Positions 15,963 through 25,549 of a stretch of 34,468 nt of DNA are shown piece after piece. Where the stretch lies: contig NZ_JABZFL010000023.1 of NCBI RefSeq assembly GCF_014237455.1, forward strand, positions 1-34,468, written 5' to 3'. The position numbers and the translations under genes were made by a program. Position 1 is the first letter of the stretch, and the number at the start of each line of letters is the position of its first letter. The notes beneath the pieces were generated by a model. The model was given only the letters and a program-made list of their open reading frames with translations, ran no database searches and was not told the origin of the DNA. This stretch comes from Desulfobacula sp. (GTDB taxonomy: Bacteria; Desulfobacterota; Desulfobacteria; Desulfobacterales; Desulfobacteraceae).

Positions 15963-18173
15963 TTAAACAAGTGATTCCATATCAAGCGCAGGATGACCTT
16001 TTTCCTTGAGGAAGGGCATGATGTCCTCTTCGGTGATACCCACAGTTTCATCTGCGATCATGTCATAGAGTCCCGGAACACCCATTGCCTCTCCGCGGGC
16101 GACAATTCTGTCTTTGAGCTCTTCTTTGAGCTGCTTTGGCATCCAGACCATTCTCAAGAGTCCGCCGTCACCCAAAATGAATTTACCCTGGGTAATGTTG
16201 AACTTGGAATGACCCACAAATCCCGGAGAAGAAGCACCACCGCCCATAACGCCGGCAAGTGTGGTAAACTTCATGCCGCAGGGTGTTTCACCTGCATAAT
16301 CACGGCCAACAGTCATAACACCGTTACAGCCCGGCAGCATGGCAGCAATACATTCGCAGCAGCCGCAGGTTGTCATGGGATCAATGACCATTGAGTAGAA
16401 GTTGTAATGGGTAACAGCGCCCCTGGAGGCTTTGTATACAAAGTCATTAACGCCTTTCCACTGACCCAGTTTCGGATCAACACACTCCCCTTTTTCAATG
16501 GGCTGGTTGGGACCTGTGGGATTAATTTCAAAGGAAGCTTTACAGTCCATCCAGTTGTACGCACCGCAAAGCCCTGTTCTTTCAGGACTTACAGAGCACA
16601 CATGGTTGGGCGCAAAAGACTGACACAGTGTGCAGGAATAATAAGTTTCAACATCTTCATCTACCATATTATCAACACGGGAATCACGTTTTTGATATTC
16701 AGCCCTTGCAGTTTTGGTCAGTTTGTCAACATCTGCTTTTTTGGTGTAAAGGGTAATCTGAACCTTATCAACAATATTACCAAAATCCTGATGGAATTTT
16801 GCATGGAGAACCGTACCGATTTCTTTCAGGCTAAAGCCTTTTTCAATGGCGGCTTTACTGATCCTGATCCAGGAAATATCCCGTTGTCCAATATGCATAA
16901 CACTCTGGATATAGTTAACAAGATGATGGATCTGTCTTTCTATAATCGGTTCAAAATCTTCCTGGAATTCACGGCCGGCTATCTGTACAAAGATACCCAG
17001 CGGGAAGGTTCCGCCTTCTTTGATGCTATCAAGATCAGGACCTTCAAGGATGACCTTTCCATCTTCAATAGCACCTATGTCAGCCATTTTTACAAGCTCG
17101 GTGCATTGGGTTTTTCCACCGCCGCACTGGGCATGTAAATCCGCACCCCTTACACGCTCACCCTCGTAAGCAGGACCGAATGAACATGAGATATCAACCT
17201 CGGAAACAAGGGTTTTAAGTCCACGGACTTCAACTGACTTTGCGCAGATGTCTTTATGGGCAACAGGAGAGACAACATGCTCATATGTACAAATACCAGT
17301 AGGAAGTATTTCAGTAATATCTGTATCGGCTATGGTTGGAAAACCCCAGTTTACACAGCCTGCAGCAGCAACGCCCCATTCGGTTCCAACTTCGCCCAGA
17401 GCATTGACAAAGGCAAACACTCTTTCTTTATTGTACATGAGAATTTTTTTATAATCACCAGGCTGAACACCTCCGAAAGCCATGGCGACCCTGTTTGCAA
17501 AACCTGCTGCAAATACTGCGGATGAGATATCCGGGCCGAAACATGCGATTCGTGTACTCCAGCCAACCTGCACTCCGGCTTCAATAAGCTGCTCAACAAC
17601 GGTGGTACCATTATGGTTTGCAGCCAGGAACATGTAAAGACCTCTTTGCTGATAATCTTCAATGATCATTTTGGCGGTTTCAACATCAGGTGCAGAGCCT
17701 ACTATTGCTGCAAAACCGGGAGCGGTACCGTCAACAAATTCCACGCCTCTTTTCCTGAAGATGGTATCATCTGCAGCACCGGTCCATATTTTTCCGTTTC
17801 CAATATCCGGATCTTCTGCGTGAAGATAAAAATCCGGCTCATTCAAATATCTGAGTGCCTCGATAACTTCAAAGGATATAATTCCTGCCATTCCAGCGTC
17901 CAGAAGGGGACCCAGGAACGGAAGCCAGTTTTTGTTTTTAATGTGAGGGGGAAGAAGTCCCCGGGCAATATCTAAGGGTTCCTGCAAATCTTCAAGGGTT
18001 TCAACCTTGATGCCGAAAAGTGAATATATTACCGGCAGAAAATATCCGGTGTTGGGAAACCCGACTTTGGTATCCGCATTATAGGTTGCAAGAGCTTTCT
18101 GATATGCTCCTTCTGCCTGTGAAACAACTTTATAACCACCCTGGATGGCAGCAAATGCTATTAATCTTGACAT
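15963..18173 (-). CDS. acsB: acetyl-CoA synthase (CODH/ACS beta subunit)
   Basis: AcsB (736 residues) joins or splits CO, a methyl group and CoA at the Ni-Ni-[4Fe-4S] A-cluster. All A-cluster ligands are present: Cys514, Cys517, Cys526 and Cys536 (CTLC, HVC, GLC), then Cys603-Gly604-Cys605 (the CGC that binds the distal nickel). The spacing between these residues equals that of the Moorella enzyme (residues 506-597). The N-terminal domain that docks to CODH is complete, so this is the full-length bacterial form, not the shorter archaeal one. AAGGAGG precedes the ATG. It lies between cooS and acsC, as expected for the complex. Confidence 0.97.
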   Translation of the reverse strand: MSRLIAFAAIQGGYKVVSQAEGAYQKALATYNADTKVGFPNTGYFLPVIYSLFGIKVETLEDLQEPLDIARGLLPPHIKNKNWLPFLGPLLDAGMAGIISFEVIEALRYLNEPDFYLHAEDPDIGNGKIWTGAADDTIFRKRGVEFVDGTAPGFAAIVGSAPDVETAKMIIEDYQQRGLYMFLAANHNGTTVVEQLIEAGVQVGWSTRIACFGPDISSAVFAAGFANRVAMAFGGVQPGDYKKILMYNKERVFAFVNALGEVGTEWGVAAAGCVNWGFPTIADTDITEILPTGICTYEHVVSPVAHKDICAKSVEVRGLKTLVSEVDISCSFGPAYEGERVRGADLHAQCGGGKTQCTELVKMADIGAIEDGKVILEGPDLDSIKEGGTFPLGIFVQIAGREFQEDFEPIIERQIHHLVNYIQSVMHIGQRDISWIRISKAAIEKGFSLKEIGTVLHAKFHQDFGNIVDKVQITLYTKKADVDKLTKTARAEYQKRDSRVDNMVDEDVETYYSCTLCQSFAPNHVCSVSPERTGLCGAYNWMDCKASFEINPTGPNQPIEKGECVDPKLGQWKGVNDFVYKASRGAVTHYNFYSMVIDPMTTCGCCECIAAMLPGCNGVMTVGRDYAGETPCGMKFTTLAGVMGGGASSPGFVGHSKFNITQGKFILGDGGLLRMVWMPKQLKEELKDRIVARGEAMGVPGLYDMIADETVGITEEDIMPFLKEKGHPALDMESLV

Positions 18174-18241
18174 TTTGTTCCTCCTTCGTTGAGGATTTTA
18201 TATTTTATAATAATTTTACAATACATAACTTTGGATTAACC

Positions 18242-20254
18242 TTATAGAGCCTGTCGTGCAGCAAAATCCATCATAACCCTGTCTCTTGCCTTATCGATAC
18301 CAAGCTCTTTTCGCTTTTTATCGATATGGGCAATCATGAGATGGGCATGTTTAATAGGATCCTGTTCAGCACCCCACATACCGCCGTAAAGCTCTTCAAA
18401 CTCTTTACAGATATAATCATTGAATACTGGAGCACCCGTTGTGGGCAGGTTGCTGAAAACTGTATAAACACCGGATGAGACAAAATAATGACCAATACTT
18501 ATGGCCTTTTCACTCATCCATTCAGGAGCACTTCCTGCTGCAGGCAGATCAGAAATGTCATTTCCAAGCCCTCCGGCCTTAACAACTTCTGTTGCTGCCA
18601 GAAGTATCCGGCTGTTGTCAACACAGGAACCTAAGTGAAGAATGGGAGGAATACCAACTGTTTCGCAAACCTCTGCAAGACCGGCACCAGCATGCGTTGC
18701 AGCGGCTTCAGGCATAAGAAGACCTTCCATGGCACAGGCAATTGCCGTACATCCGGTTGTAAGGACAATCACATCGTTTTTGATCAGTTCTTTACATATG
18801 GCGATATGATCACGATTATGTTTAGTCCTTGCGTTATTACATCCAACTACACCTGCAACACCTCTGATACGTCCATTAATTATGTTGTCATTGAGTGTAT
18901 AGTAAGTACCGCGGAAGGAACCACCAAGGTGATATTCTGTGGATTCAACAGCAAAGCCTGCCACGAGTGGTGCTTTGTGCTGGGGAATCATAACTTCTGA
19001 ACCGCGGTTTTCATAATTATCAATGGCCATTTTAACAATTCGTTCAGCATCTTCAATTGCGTGATGCTCATCAAATTCAATATGGATAACATTTTCCTGC
19101 TCCATCTTGGCAATCGGATGGGTTGTAATCAGTTTTGTGTGGAAACATTTTGCAACATTTGCAATGTTCTGCATGATACACTGAATATCCACAACCATGG
19201 CATCGACTGCGCCGGTTATGATAGCAAGTTCCTGCTGTAAAAATGTTCCGCATAATGGTACGCCATGGCGCTGAAGCATTTCATTGGCAGTACAACAGAT
19301 TCCTGAGAGCTGGATACCTGCTGCACCTTTTTTATTGGCATAATCAAGCATCTCTTGTTTCTGTGCAACAGCTATAATCATTTCTGATAAAACAGGCTCA
19401 TGTCCGTGAATAACGATATTGACATGATCTTCTTTCATGACGCCAAGGTTGGCCTCAGACTGGACCGGATAAGGTGTTCCAAAGAGAATATCCTGAAGAT
19501 CGGTGGCCAGCATGGAGCCGCCCCATCCGTCTGCAATAGCTGCACGTGTACCTTGCTTCATCAGGTTTTTATAATCCTGGTCAACGCCCATATGGGTGCG
19601 GTGCATGATCTCAACAATTTCTCTGTCGATATTTCTTGGGATCACGCCCATTTTTTTCCAGAGTTCATAGCGGGCTTCGGGCGCTTTCTTTACGCTCAGG
19701 ACTTCTCCTTCAGCCTTGCCCCATTCGCCTAATGCAACCTCTGCGGTTTCAAGTGCGACTTCATCAAGGTCTCTGTCAAGTTCTTCTCCATCCACTTCAA
19801 CAGTGGTGGCAACGCCAAGATATTTGGCAACCTCAATAAGTTTATCAAAATCTTTAATCTGATAAGCTTCTGTTTCTTTTCGAGCCGCAGATAAAAAGAC
19901 TTCTGCTACACAGCGGCCATGATCAGAGTGGGCGGCTGCACCGCCGGCGATCATTCTGATAAAGTTCCTTGCTGCGATGGTGTTGGCTGTGGCGCCGCAA
20001 AGGCCTTTTCTTGTGTCTTCTCCTTCAATCCCTGCTTTGGGGAGAGGGAGACGGCAGGGGCCCATGGAACAGTTTTTACAGCATGTGCCCTGTACGCCTA
20101 TGGCACATTGCTTCATTGTAAGGGCTCTGTCAAAAATTGTTTCAATCCCGAGTTCATGGGATCGGGCTATCATCTCCTGTGATGCCACATCTATGGAAGA
20201 TGCAATCGGATCAGCAAGTTTTGGAGCTTTCACTTTTTTCTTTTCTTCTGCCAT
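18242..20254 (-). CDS. cooS: anaerobic carbon monoxide dehydrogenase catalytic subunit
   Basis: CooS/AcsA (670 residues) interconverts CO2 and CO at a Ni-Fe-S C-cluster and forms the core dimer of the CODH/ACS complex. The N-terminal cysteines for the D and B clusters are Cys50, Cys58, Cys59, Cys62 and Cys67 (QGTCCKNCSMGPCR). Later blocks include QLSGICCTANEMLQRHG, GVVGCNN and VLTTGCTAIACAM, which carry C-cluster ligands, and HLGSCVDNSR. The first 12 residues are Lys-rich. The length fits the AcsA family. The ribosome binding site GAGGAGG is strong. A 131-base gap with an imperfect inverted repeat (CTTCAAA/TTTGAAG) separates it from acsD. Confidence 0.97.
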   Translation of the reverse strand: MAEEKKKVKAPKLADPIASSIDVASQEMIARSHELGIETIFDRALTMKQCAIGVQGTCCKNCSMGPCRLPLPKAGIEGEDTRKGLCGATANTIAARNFIRMIAGGAAAHSDHGRCVAEVFLSAARKETEAYQIKDFDKLIEVAKYLGVATTVEVDGEELDRDLDEVALETAEVALGEWGKAEGEVLSVKKAPEARYELWKKMGVIPRNIDREIVEIMHRTHMGVDQDYKNLMKQGTRAAIADGWGGSMLATDLQDILFGTPYPVQSEANLGVMKEDHVNIVIHGHEPVLSEMIIAVAQKQEMLDYANKKGAAGIQLSGICCTANEMLQRHGVPLCGTFLQQELAIITGAVDAMVVDIQCIMQNIANVAKCFHTKLITTHPIAKMEQENVIHIEFDEHHAIEDAERIVKMAIDNYENRGSEVMIPQHKAPLVAGFAVESTEYHLGGSFRGTYYTLNDNIINGRIRGVAGVVGCNNARTKHNRDHIAICKELIKNDVIVLTTGCTAIACAMEGLLMPEAAATHAGAGLAEVCETVGIPPILHLGSCVDNSRILLAATEVVKAGGLGNDISDLPAAGSAPEWMSEKAISIGHYFVSSGVYTVFSNLPTTGAPVFNDYICKEFEELYGGMWGAEQDPIKHAHLMIAHIDKKRKELGIDKARDRVMMDFAARQAL

Positions 20255-20385
20255 TAGAGGTTCCTCCTCATATTATTATGTTACTAAGTTCATAATTTAA
20301 ACTACAATTAATTTTTAAAAAGCGTTCATATCTTCAAACCTGATTTTGTATTTATTAACACCGGATTTGAAGAATTTCAGCTGCA

Positions 20386-21918
20386 TTATCTTCTTATTTT
20401 CTTAAATTTAGACAGGCCGGATTTCTGGGTTTTGGCTGCTGTCATTGTCACCTTTTTATCCTCGGGTGTGCTAGCTTTTGCCGCTCTTTCTTCCTGTTCT
20501 TTTGCTCTTTTTTGTCTTATGGCATCTTCTTCAGCTTCACGTTTGGCAGCTTCTTCAGCTTTAGCCTTGGCTTCTGCATCCGCTTTTGCTTTGACTTCAG
20601 CCTCGGCCTTTGCTTTAGCATCTGCTTCAGCTTTAGCCTTGGCTTCTGCATCCGCTTTTGCTTTGACTTCTGCATCTACTTTAGCTTTTGCTTCGGCCGC
20701 AGCCTTTGCTTTTGCTACAGCTTCAGGATCTACAGCAGGTGCAGCAGCAGCTTCTTCTTTAGGAGCAGCAGCGGCTTTCGCCTCTTCCTTTTTAGGAGCC
20801 GGTGCTGCAGCAGCTTTAGGAGCTGCTTCCTTGGCAGGAGCAGCCTTTTTAGCAGGGGCTGCTTTCTTTTTCTCTTCTTCGATGGTCAGGTCAACATCAG
20901 GAGCTATAGCAGCAAAATCAATCTCCACATCGTCCAGGCGTTTTTCAATGGCTGGAACATCCATGGCAGAACCGCCGTCAGAGATAAGATCGATAAATGC
21001 CTTTGCAAGCTTAATGGATTCGGGATGACGCATCATCAGTATGCTGGAACCTGAAAGCAGGTATGATACCGCCCCAACGGCTTCCATGAGGACAGCTCTT
21101 CTTTCAGGGTCACCCAGTTCGGGTGCGTCTTCTACGGTCTGTTTGGCTTCTTTGCATTTCCAGACTTCATTTCCCAGGTTATTGATCATGGGGTTCTGGA
21201 GTTTGTCATCGCCCTGGGTCATAGCTGCCTGGGACAGACGTTCCATTACAGAATAGGAATACTCAAGTCCATATCCCAGTCCACCGGTGGTGGGGTCGAC
21301 AATAACATTGTCAAGTTTAACACCCAGGTTTTCAAGAAGAATGTTGACCTGTTTGGCAAGGTTGACATCAATGGGAGAAGAAGAGATGAGGGTGTGGCCA
21401 TATCCCATGGCAGCCGCACCGATACCTTTGTAGTTTTTTTCTTCAACCGGGCCAAGAATCAGGTTTTCACCTTCACATACTTCACAAATCTTTTTCAAGA
21501 CTTCTTCATCCTTGGCAGGAACTGCACACCCCCAGATAATCAGGGGGACATTGATTGCGCCCTGAACACTTTTTACTGTTGCAGCGGCATCGTCAGCGCC
21601 GGCATCCTTGTCATTGGGGTCAATGCTTTTCAACTGCAGAACAATGGCTTGTGCACCATACTCGTCCACACATTTTTTGGCCCATGCAGCAGGATCAGAC
21701 ACAACGTCTTTAAATGGTGCAAGGGCTGCTTCCGGCCAGTCTTCGGGTTCCATATCCCAGATTTCCATCGCAATGATGGGTTTGTTGGGCATGTCACCTT
21801 CAAACTGGTAAAAAGGATAACTGGTTTGTCCGCCGACGGTAAGGGCATTGTCACCTTTTCCTATGGTGATGCCTTTGATACTGCCGGCATAGGTTTCTTT
21901 GGTTATTTCAAATCCCAC
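20386..21918 (-). CDS. acsD: corrinoid iron-sulfur protein small (delta) subunit with long Ala/Lys tail
   Basis: AcsD partners AcsC to bind the cobamide. The core (about 1-345) shows QTSYPFYQFEGDMPNKP (31-47), MEIWDMEP (51-58), LILGPVEEKNYKGIGAAAMGYGH (153-175), VDPTTGGLGYGLEYSYSVMER (207-227) and LMMRHPESIKLAK. Usual delta subunits end near 310-325. Here residues 346-510 form an added tail: an Ala/Pro/Lys linker (350-395), then a highly charged A-K-A-E-A heptad-like region (400-480) that should be a long helix or coiled coil, and a basic end. The coding DNA for the tail contains an exact 46-bp direct repeat with a 72-bp period. The start is GTG at 21918 after AGGAGG. It is the first gene of the ACS operon. 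Confidence 0.94.
   Translation of the reverse strand: MGFEITKETYAGSIKGITIGKGDNALTVGGQTSYPFYQFEGDMPNKPIIAMEIWDMEPEDWPEAALAPFKDVVSDPAAWAKKCVDEYGAQAIVLQLKSIDPNDKDAGADDAAATVKSVQGAINVPLIIWGCAVPAKDEEVLKKICEVCEGENLILGPVEEKNYKGIGAAAMGYGHTLISSSPIDVNLAKQVNILLENLGVKLDNVIVDPTTGGLGYGLEYSYSVMERLSQAAMTQGDDKLQNPMINNLGNEVWKCKEAKQTVEDAPELGDPERRAVLMEAVGAVSYLLSGSSILMMRHPESIKLAKAFIDLISDGGSAMDVPAIEKRLDDVEIDFAAIAPDVDLTIEEEKKKAAPAKKAAPAKEAAPKAAAAPAPKKEEAKAAAAPKEEAAAAPAVDPEAVAKAKAAAEAKAKVDAEVKAKADAEAKAKAEADAKAKAEAEVKAKADAEAKAKAEEAAKREAEEDAIRQKRAKEQEERAAKASTPEDKKVTMTAAKTQKSGLSKFKKIRR
20553..20670. repeat. direct repeat within the acsD tail
   Basis: The 46 bases at 20553-20598 recur exactly at 20625-20670, a 72-base (24-codon) period. 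The unit encodes the AEAKAKAEA / EVKAKADAEA part of the tail and keeps frame. It points to a recent tandem duplication and possible length variation of the tail. Confidence 0.85.
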
Positions 21919-22407
21919 TTTTTCCTCCTAAGTTTAAAGATAGTTATGAGTTGGGGGGGGTTAAGATTAAACTGACTGGACATTACTAAAAAAGGACACA
22001 TAGACAATGGAATAGCTAAATCAAACTCAGAGAATACTAAATTGATATATCTTCCCATTCAGGTGCCCTTTATCATTTCTTAATTTGTTGATAACAGGAT
22101 ATGACTTATAATTTGTACGGTTTTTTGTCAATAGACGAGTAAATTTAATGATTTTGTGGCTCGGTCGCCAAAACCCCCAGTATAACTAAGATTTCTTGAA
22201 GACCACCTACAATGTGGTATATCTCTGAATAGAATTTAATTAATAAATTCAAGTTGTATGGCCGAAAAAAGTTGATTTTTTATTTTTTATTTAATAGGTA
22301 GATTATGCAATTAGAATTTTTATGACCAAAAATGTATATATTGGTTTCATCAGTACTTTATTTTTAACGACTCATTTTTCGAGTCAACAGCAATTAAGGA
22401 GTAAATC
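21919..22407. promoter_or_regulatory. divergent control region between acsD and fhs
   Basis: This 489-base AT-rich gap contains no gene that I can support and must hold the promoters of both Wood-Ljungdahl transcripts. Visible elements are a run of eight G (21953-21960) 34 bases before the acsD start, a small inverted repeat ACCAC/GTGGT (around 22201-22217), TGGC/GCCA (22157-22170), and a perfect GACTC-N7-GAGTC palindrome (22369-22385) just before the fhs ribosome binding site. TTGTCA at 22125-22130 could be a -35 element, but I see no convincing -10. None of the sites matches a regulator that I can name. Confidence 0.5.
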
Positions 22408-24183
22408 ATGGCGTTAGATCCAACCAAACACCTAGACTGGGAAATTGCAGAAGACGCAGAAAAAACAATGCTTACAATCTATGAAATCGGTGAAAAACTG
22501 GGGCTTACTAAAGAAGAACTTCTTCCCCAGGGTCACTATATTGCTAAAATAGATTTTAGAGCAGTGCTTGACCGCCTTAAAGATAAACCAGATGGCAAAT
22601 ACATTAATGTGACCGCCATCACACCAACACCCCTTGGTGAAGGTAAATCGACATGCGCAATGGGACTTGTCCAGGGTCTCGGAAAAATTGGCAAAAATGT
22701 ATGTGCAGCGATTCGTCAGCCGTCCGGCGGACCAACAATGAATATCAAGGGGTCTGCCGCAGGCGGTGGCCTGGCACAATGTATCCCTCTAACACCTTTT
22801 TCTCTTGGGTTCACAGGAGATATCAATGCCATCATGAATGCCCACAACCTGGCAATGGTTGCGTTGACTTCCCGTCTACAGCATGAAAGAAACTATACAG
22901 ACGAGCAGCTTGACAGACTGTCCGGTATGAAAAGGCTGGATATTGATCCCACAAAAGTGGAAATGGGATGGATAATGGATTTTTGCGTCCAGGCGTTAAG
23001 AAATATCATTATCGGTATTGACGGTGTGAACGGCAAAGCTGACGGTTTCATGATGAAATCAAAATTCGGTATTGCCGTATCTTCAGAAGTTATGGCCATC
23101 CTTGCCGTTGCAACAGACCTGAAAGACATGCGTGAAAGAATGGGCAAGATTGTTGTGGCCTACACTAAAAAGGGCAAACCCGTTACCACTGAAGACCTTC
23201 AGGTAGCAGGCGCCATGACCGCATGGATGGTGGATGCGCTTAATCCATCTTTAATACAGAGCCTTGAAGGACAGCCCGTTATCGTTCATGCGGGTCCTTT
23301 TGCCAATATCGCCATCGGTCAGAGCTCCATTATTGCAGACAGAGTTGGTCTTAAACTGGCTGATTACCATGTAACCGAATCCGGATTTGGTGCAGATATT
23401 GGGTTTGAAAAATTCTGGAACCTCAAGTGCCGTTTCTCAGGCCTGAAACCCAATTGTGCCGTTGTTGTGGCAACCATAAGGGCACTTAAATGCCATGGTG
23501 GCGCACCGGTTCCTGTGCCTGGCAAACCCATGCCTGAAGAGTATGGGTCTGAAAATGTTGAATGGGTTGCAAATGGTTGTGGCAATCTTATCCATCATAT
23601 TAAAAACGTCAGAAAGGCAGGTATCGCACCTGTTGTTTGTATCAATGCATTCTATACCGATACAGATAACGAGATCGAAAAAGTTCGTGAGCTTTGTGAA
23701 GCTGAAGGCGCAAGAGTCGCTCTTTCCCGTCATTGGGAACATGGTGGTGATGGTGCCATTGAGTTTGCAGAAGCTGTTGTTGCGGCTTGTGAAGAAAAAT
23801 CCGAATTTAAATTTCTTTATGATCTTGACATGCCTATTAAAGAGAGAATTGAACTTATTGCTAAGGAAGTTTATGGCGCCGATGGTGTTGATTATTCCAA
23901 CGAAGCAAATGTTGCTATTACAAGAATTCAGGCTGACCCGGAACTTGCAAAAATGGGTATGTGTATGGTTAAAACTCATCTTTCTCTTTCTGACAACCCT
24001 GCTCTTAAAGGAGTTCCAACAGGCTGGAGATTGGCCATAAGAGAAGTCCTTACCTATGGCGGCGCAGGTTTTATTGTTCCTGTTGCAGGCGCCATCAGCC
24101 TGATGCCGGGCACGGGTTCAAACCCTGCTTTTAAACGGGTTGATGTGGATGTGGAAACGGGTAAAGTACAGGGTGTATTCTAA
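22408..24183 (+). CDS. fhs: formate-tetrahydrofolate ligase
   Basis: Fhs (591 residues) makes 10-formyl-THF from formate, THF and ATP, or the reverse with ATP gain when the pathway runs in the oxidative direction. The nucleotide-binding P-loop [11 protein letters not shown] (72-82) is followed by [20 protein letters not shown]. Further on lie [28 protein letters not shown] and the C-terminal [19 protein letters not shown]. The length is slightly over the usual 555-560. AAGGAG precedes the ATG. It is divergent from acsD and followed by folD. Confidence 0.97.
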   Translation: MALDPTKHLDWEIAEDAEKTMLTIYEIGEKLGLTKEELLPQGHYIAKIDFRAVLDRLKDKPDGKYINVTAITPTPLGEGKSTCAMGLVQGLGKIGKNVCAAIRQPSGGPTMNIKGSAAGGGLAQCIPLTPFSLGFTGDINAIMNAHNLAMVALTSRLQHERNYTDEQLDRLSGMKRLDIDPTKVEMGWIMDFCVQALRNIIIGIDGVNGKADGFMMKSKFGIAVSSEVMAILAVATDLKDMRERMGKIVVAYTKKGKPVTTEDLQVAGAMTAWMVDALNPSLIQSLEGQPVIVHAGPFANIAIGQSSIIADRVGLKLADYHVTESGFGADIGFEKFWNLKCRFSGLKPNCAVVVATIRALKCHGGAPVPVPGKPMPEEYGSENVEWVANGCGNLIHHIKNVRKAGIAPVVCINAFYTDTDNEIEKVRELCEAEGARVALSRHWEHGGDGAIEFAEAVVAACEEKSEFKFLYDLDMPIKERIELIAKEVYGADGVDYSNEANVAITRIQADPELAKMGMCMVKTHLSLSDNPALKGVPTGWRLAIREVLTYGGAGFIVPVAGAISLMPGTGSNPAFKRVDVDVETGKVQGVF

Positions 24184-24186
24184 CAA

Positions 24187-24256
24187 GTTTCAAAGATTGT
24201 TTAATTTTTGAAACTTTTAATGCCGGGCTTAAATAAATTTGTTATTTAAGCCCGGC
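24187..24256. other. tandem hairpins between fhs and folD
   Basis: GTTTCAAA (24187-24194) pairs with TTTGAAAC (24207-24214). After it, a perfect 15-bp stem (24222-24236 with 24242-24256; GCCGGGCTTAAATAA and its complement) closes a 5-base loop. No T run follows on the plus strand, so read-through into folD is plausible. The second hairpin is one of the strongest in the window. Confidence 0.75.
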
Positions 24257-24310
24257 TAGTATTCAAAAAATTGCCGTTTCCGGTTAAATTTTTTATATGG
24301 AGGTTTATAA

Positions 24311-25198
24311 ATGACTGCTGAAATTATTAGCGGAACTGAAATACGAAAGGCGATCCTCGCAGAAGTCAAAGAGGAAGTCGATCAGATGAAAGAAAAACAT
24401 GGCAAGGTGCCGGGTCTTGTAACAATCCTTGTGGGTTCAAGCCCTGCATCCATCAGCTATGTTACACTTAAGGTCAAAACAGCCATCAGTCTTGGGTTTC
24501 ATGAAATACAGGACGACCAGCCGGAAGATCTTTCAGAAGCAGATCTTCTAGGTTTGATTGATAAATATAATAATGATCCCGATATCCATGGTATTCTGGT
24601 TCAGTTGCCTTTACCCAAACACATAGATGACAAGAAGGTGTTGACTGCCATCAATCCGGATAAGGATGTGGATGCTTTTCATCCGGTTAACGTTGGGCGG
24701 CTTATGATCGGTGGTGACGAAGCAAGATTCCATCCCTGCACCCCGGCCGGTATTCAGGAGATGATCATAAGATCAGGCACTGAAACCTCAGGTGCGGAAG
24801 TCGTTGTTGTGGGAAGATCCAATATTGTGGGAAAACCCATTGCAATGATGATGGCACAAAAAGGTGAAGGTGCCAACAGCACCGTAACAATAGTTCATAC
24901 ACGGACCAAAGATCTTGCGTTTCATTGTAAACGTGCGGATATCCTGATCGTTGCTGCCGGTGTTCCTGATCTTGTAAAACCCGAATGGATTAAACCGGGA
25001 TCAACCGTTATTGATGTTGGTGTGAACAGGGTGGGCATGAATGAGAAAACAGGAAAGGCGATCCTAAAAGGCGATGTAGATTTTGAAGCAGCCAAAGAGA
25101 TTGCAGGAAAAATTACACCTGTTCCGGGCGGCGTAGGACCCATGACCATTGCTATGCTCATGAAAAATACTCTTAGATCAGCAAAATTAAGTCTTTAA
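24311..25198 (+). CDS. folD: methylene-THF dehydrogenase / methenyl-THF cyclohydrolase
   Basis: FolD (295 residues) interconverts 5,10-methylene-, methenyl- and 10-formyl-THF with NAD(P). The catalytic Tyr50 and Lys54 are in SYVTLKVK (49-56), followed by the GILVQLPLPKHID element, DKDVDAFHPVNVG, PCTPAGIQEMI and the Rossmann motif VVGRSNIVGKPIA. The C-terminal PVPGGVGPMTIAMLMKNT is complete. GGAGG precedes the ATG. It works with fhs in the carbonyl-to-methyl branch and supplies methylene-THF, also the one-carbon donor of PanB. Confidence 0.96.
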   Translation: MTAEIISGTEIRKAILAEVKEEVDQMKEKHGKVPGLVTILVGSSPASISYVTLKVKTAISLGFHEIQDDQPEDLSEADLLGLIDKYNNDPDIHGILVQLPLPKHIDDKKVLTAINPDKDVDAFHPVNVGRLMIGGDEARFHPCTPAGIQEMIIRSGTETSGAEVVVVGRSNIVGKPIAMMMAQKGEGANSTVTIVHTRTKDLAFHCKRADILIVAAGVPDLVKPEWIKPGSTVIDVGVNRVGMNEKTGKAILKGDVDFEAAKEIAGKITPVPGGVGPMTIAMLMKNTLRSAKLSL

Positions 25199-25245
25199 TA
25201 TTGTTTGAACAGTAATATATAAACAATAAGAACAGACAGCCAATT

Positions 25246-25281
25246 GCCGGGATCAACAACTATTGATCCCGGCTTTTTTTT
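25246..25281 (+). terminator. rho-independent terminator after folD
   Basis: GCCGGGATCAA and TTGATCCCGGC form an 11-bp stem followed by a run of eight T. It ends the fhs-folD transcript 47 bases after the folD stop. The following 268 bases (25282-25549) hold no gene; they contain a distant inverted repeat AAGGTGAA/TTCACCTT (25410-25417, 25459-25466) and TTGACA at 25385, possibly part of the next promoter. Confidence 0.9.
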
Positions 25282-25549
25282 GGCTTTTTTTGGAATGGTG
25301 AGGCAAGTATTCACCCCCCTTAAACTCAGGTCTGACTTTCTCTTTTTCATCAGATAATTATCTTCATGGAAGTTTGATTACAGATTGACAACAAATCAGA
25401 CAAATTGATAAGGTGAAAAATATTATATCATCCAAATTGAAACTAAATTGTCCATTTCTTCACCTTCAGTATCTTTCGATTGTTTATGCTGTAGCCTGTA
25501 TCAATACTTTTTTGTCAAACAATCATTGTTTTAAAAAAAGGAGTACATT

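Noticed and set aside
16407-17138. 243-codon frame antisense to acsB
   Set aside because: It is a shadow frame; acsB on the minus strand has all active-site residues with correct spacing across this stretch.
20432-21054. Long open frames (198 and 180 codons) on the plus strand opposite acsD
   Set aside because: They arise from the Ala/Lys/Glu-rich repeat composition of the acsD tail, give low-complexity Ala/Ser or Phe/Cys/Ser-rich products, and have no plausible start signals.
14493-24256. GCCGGG-containing hairpins as copies of one dispersed repeat element
   Set aside because: Apart from a short GCCGGG core the stems have different sequences and lengths, so a shared repeat family is not supported.
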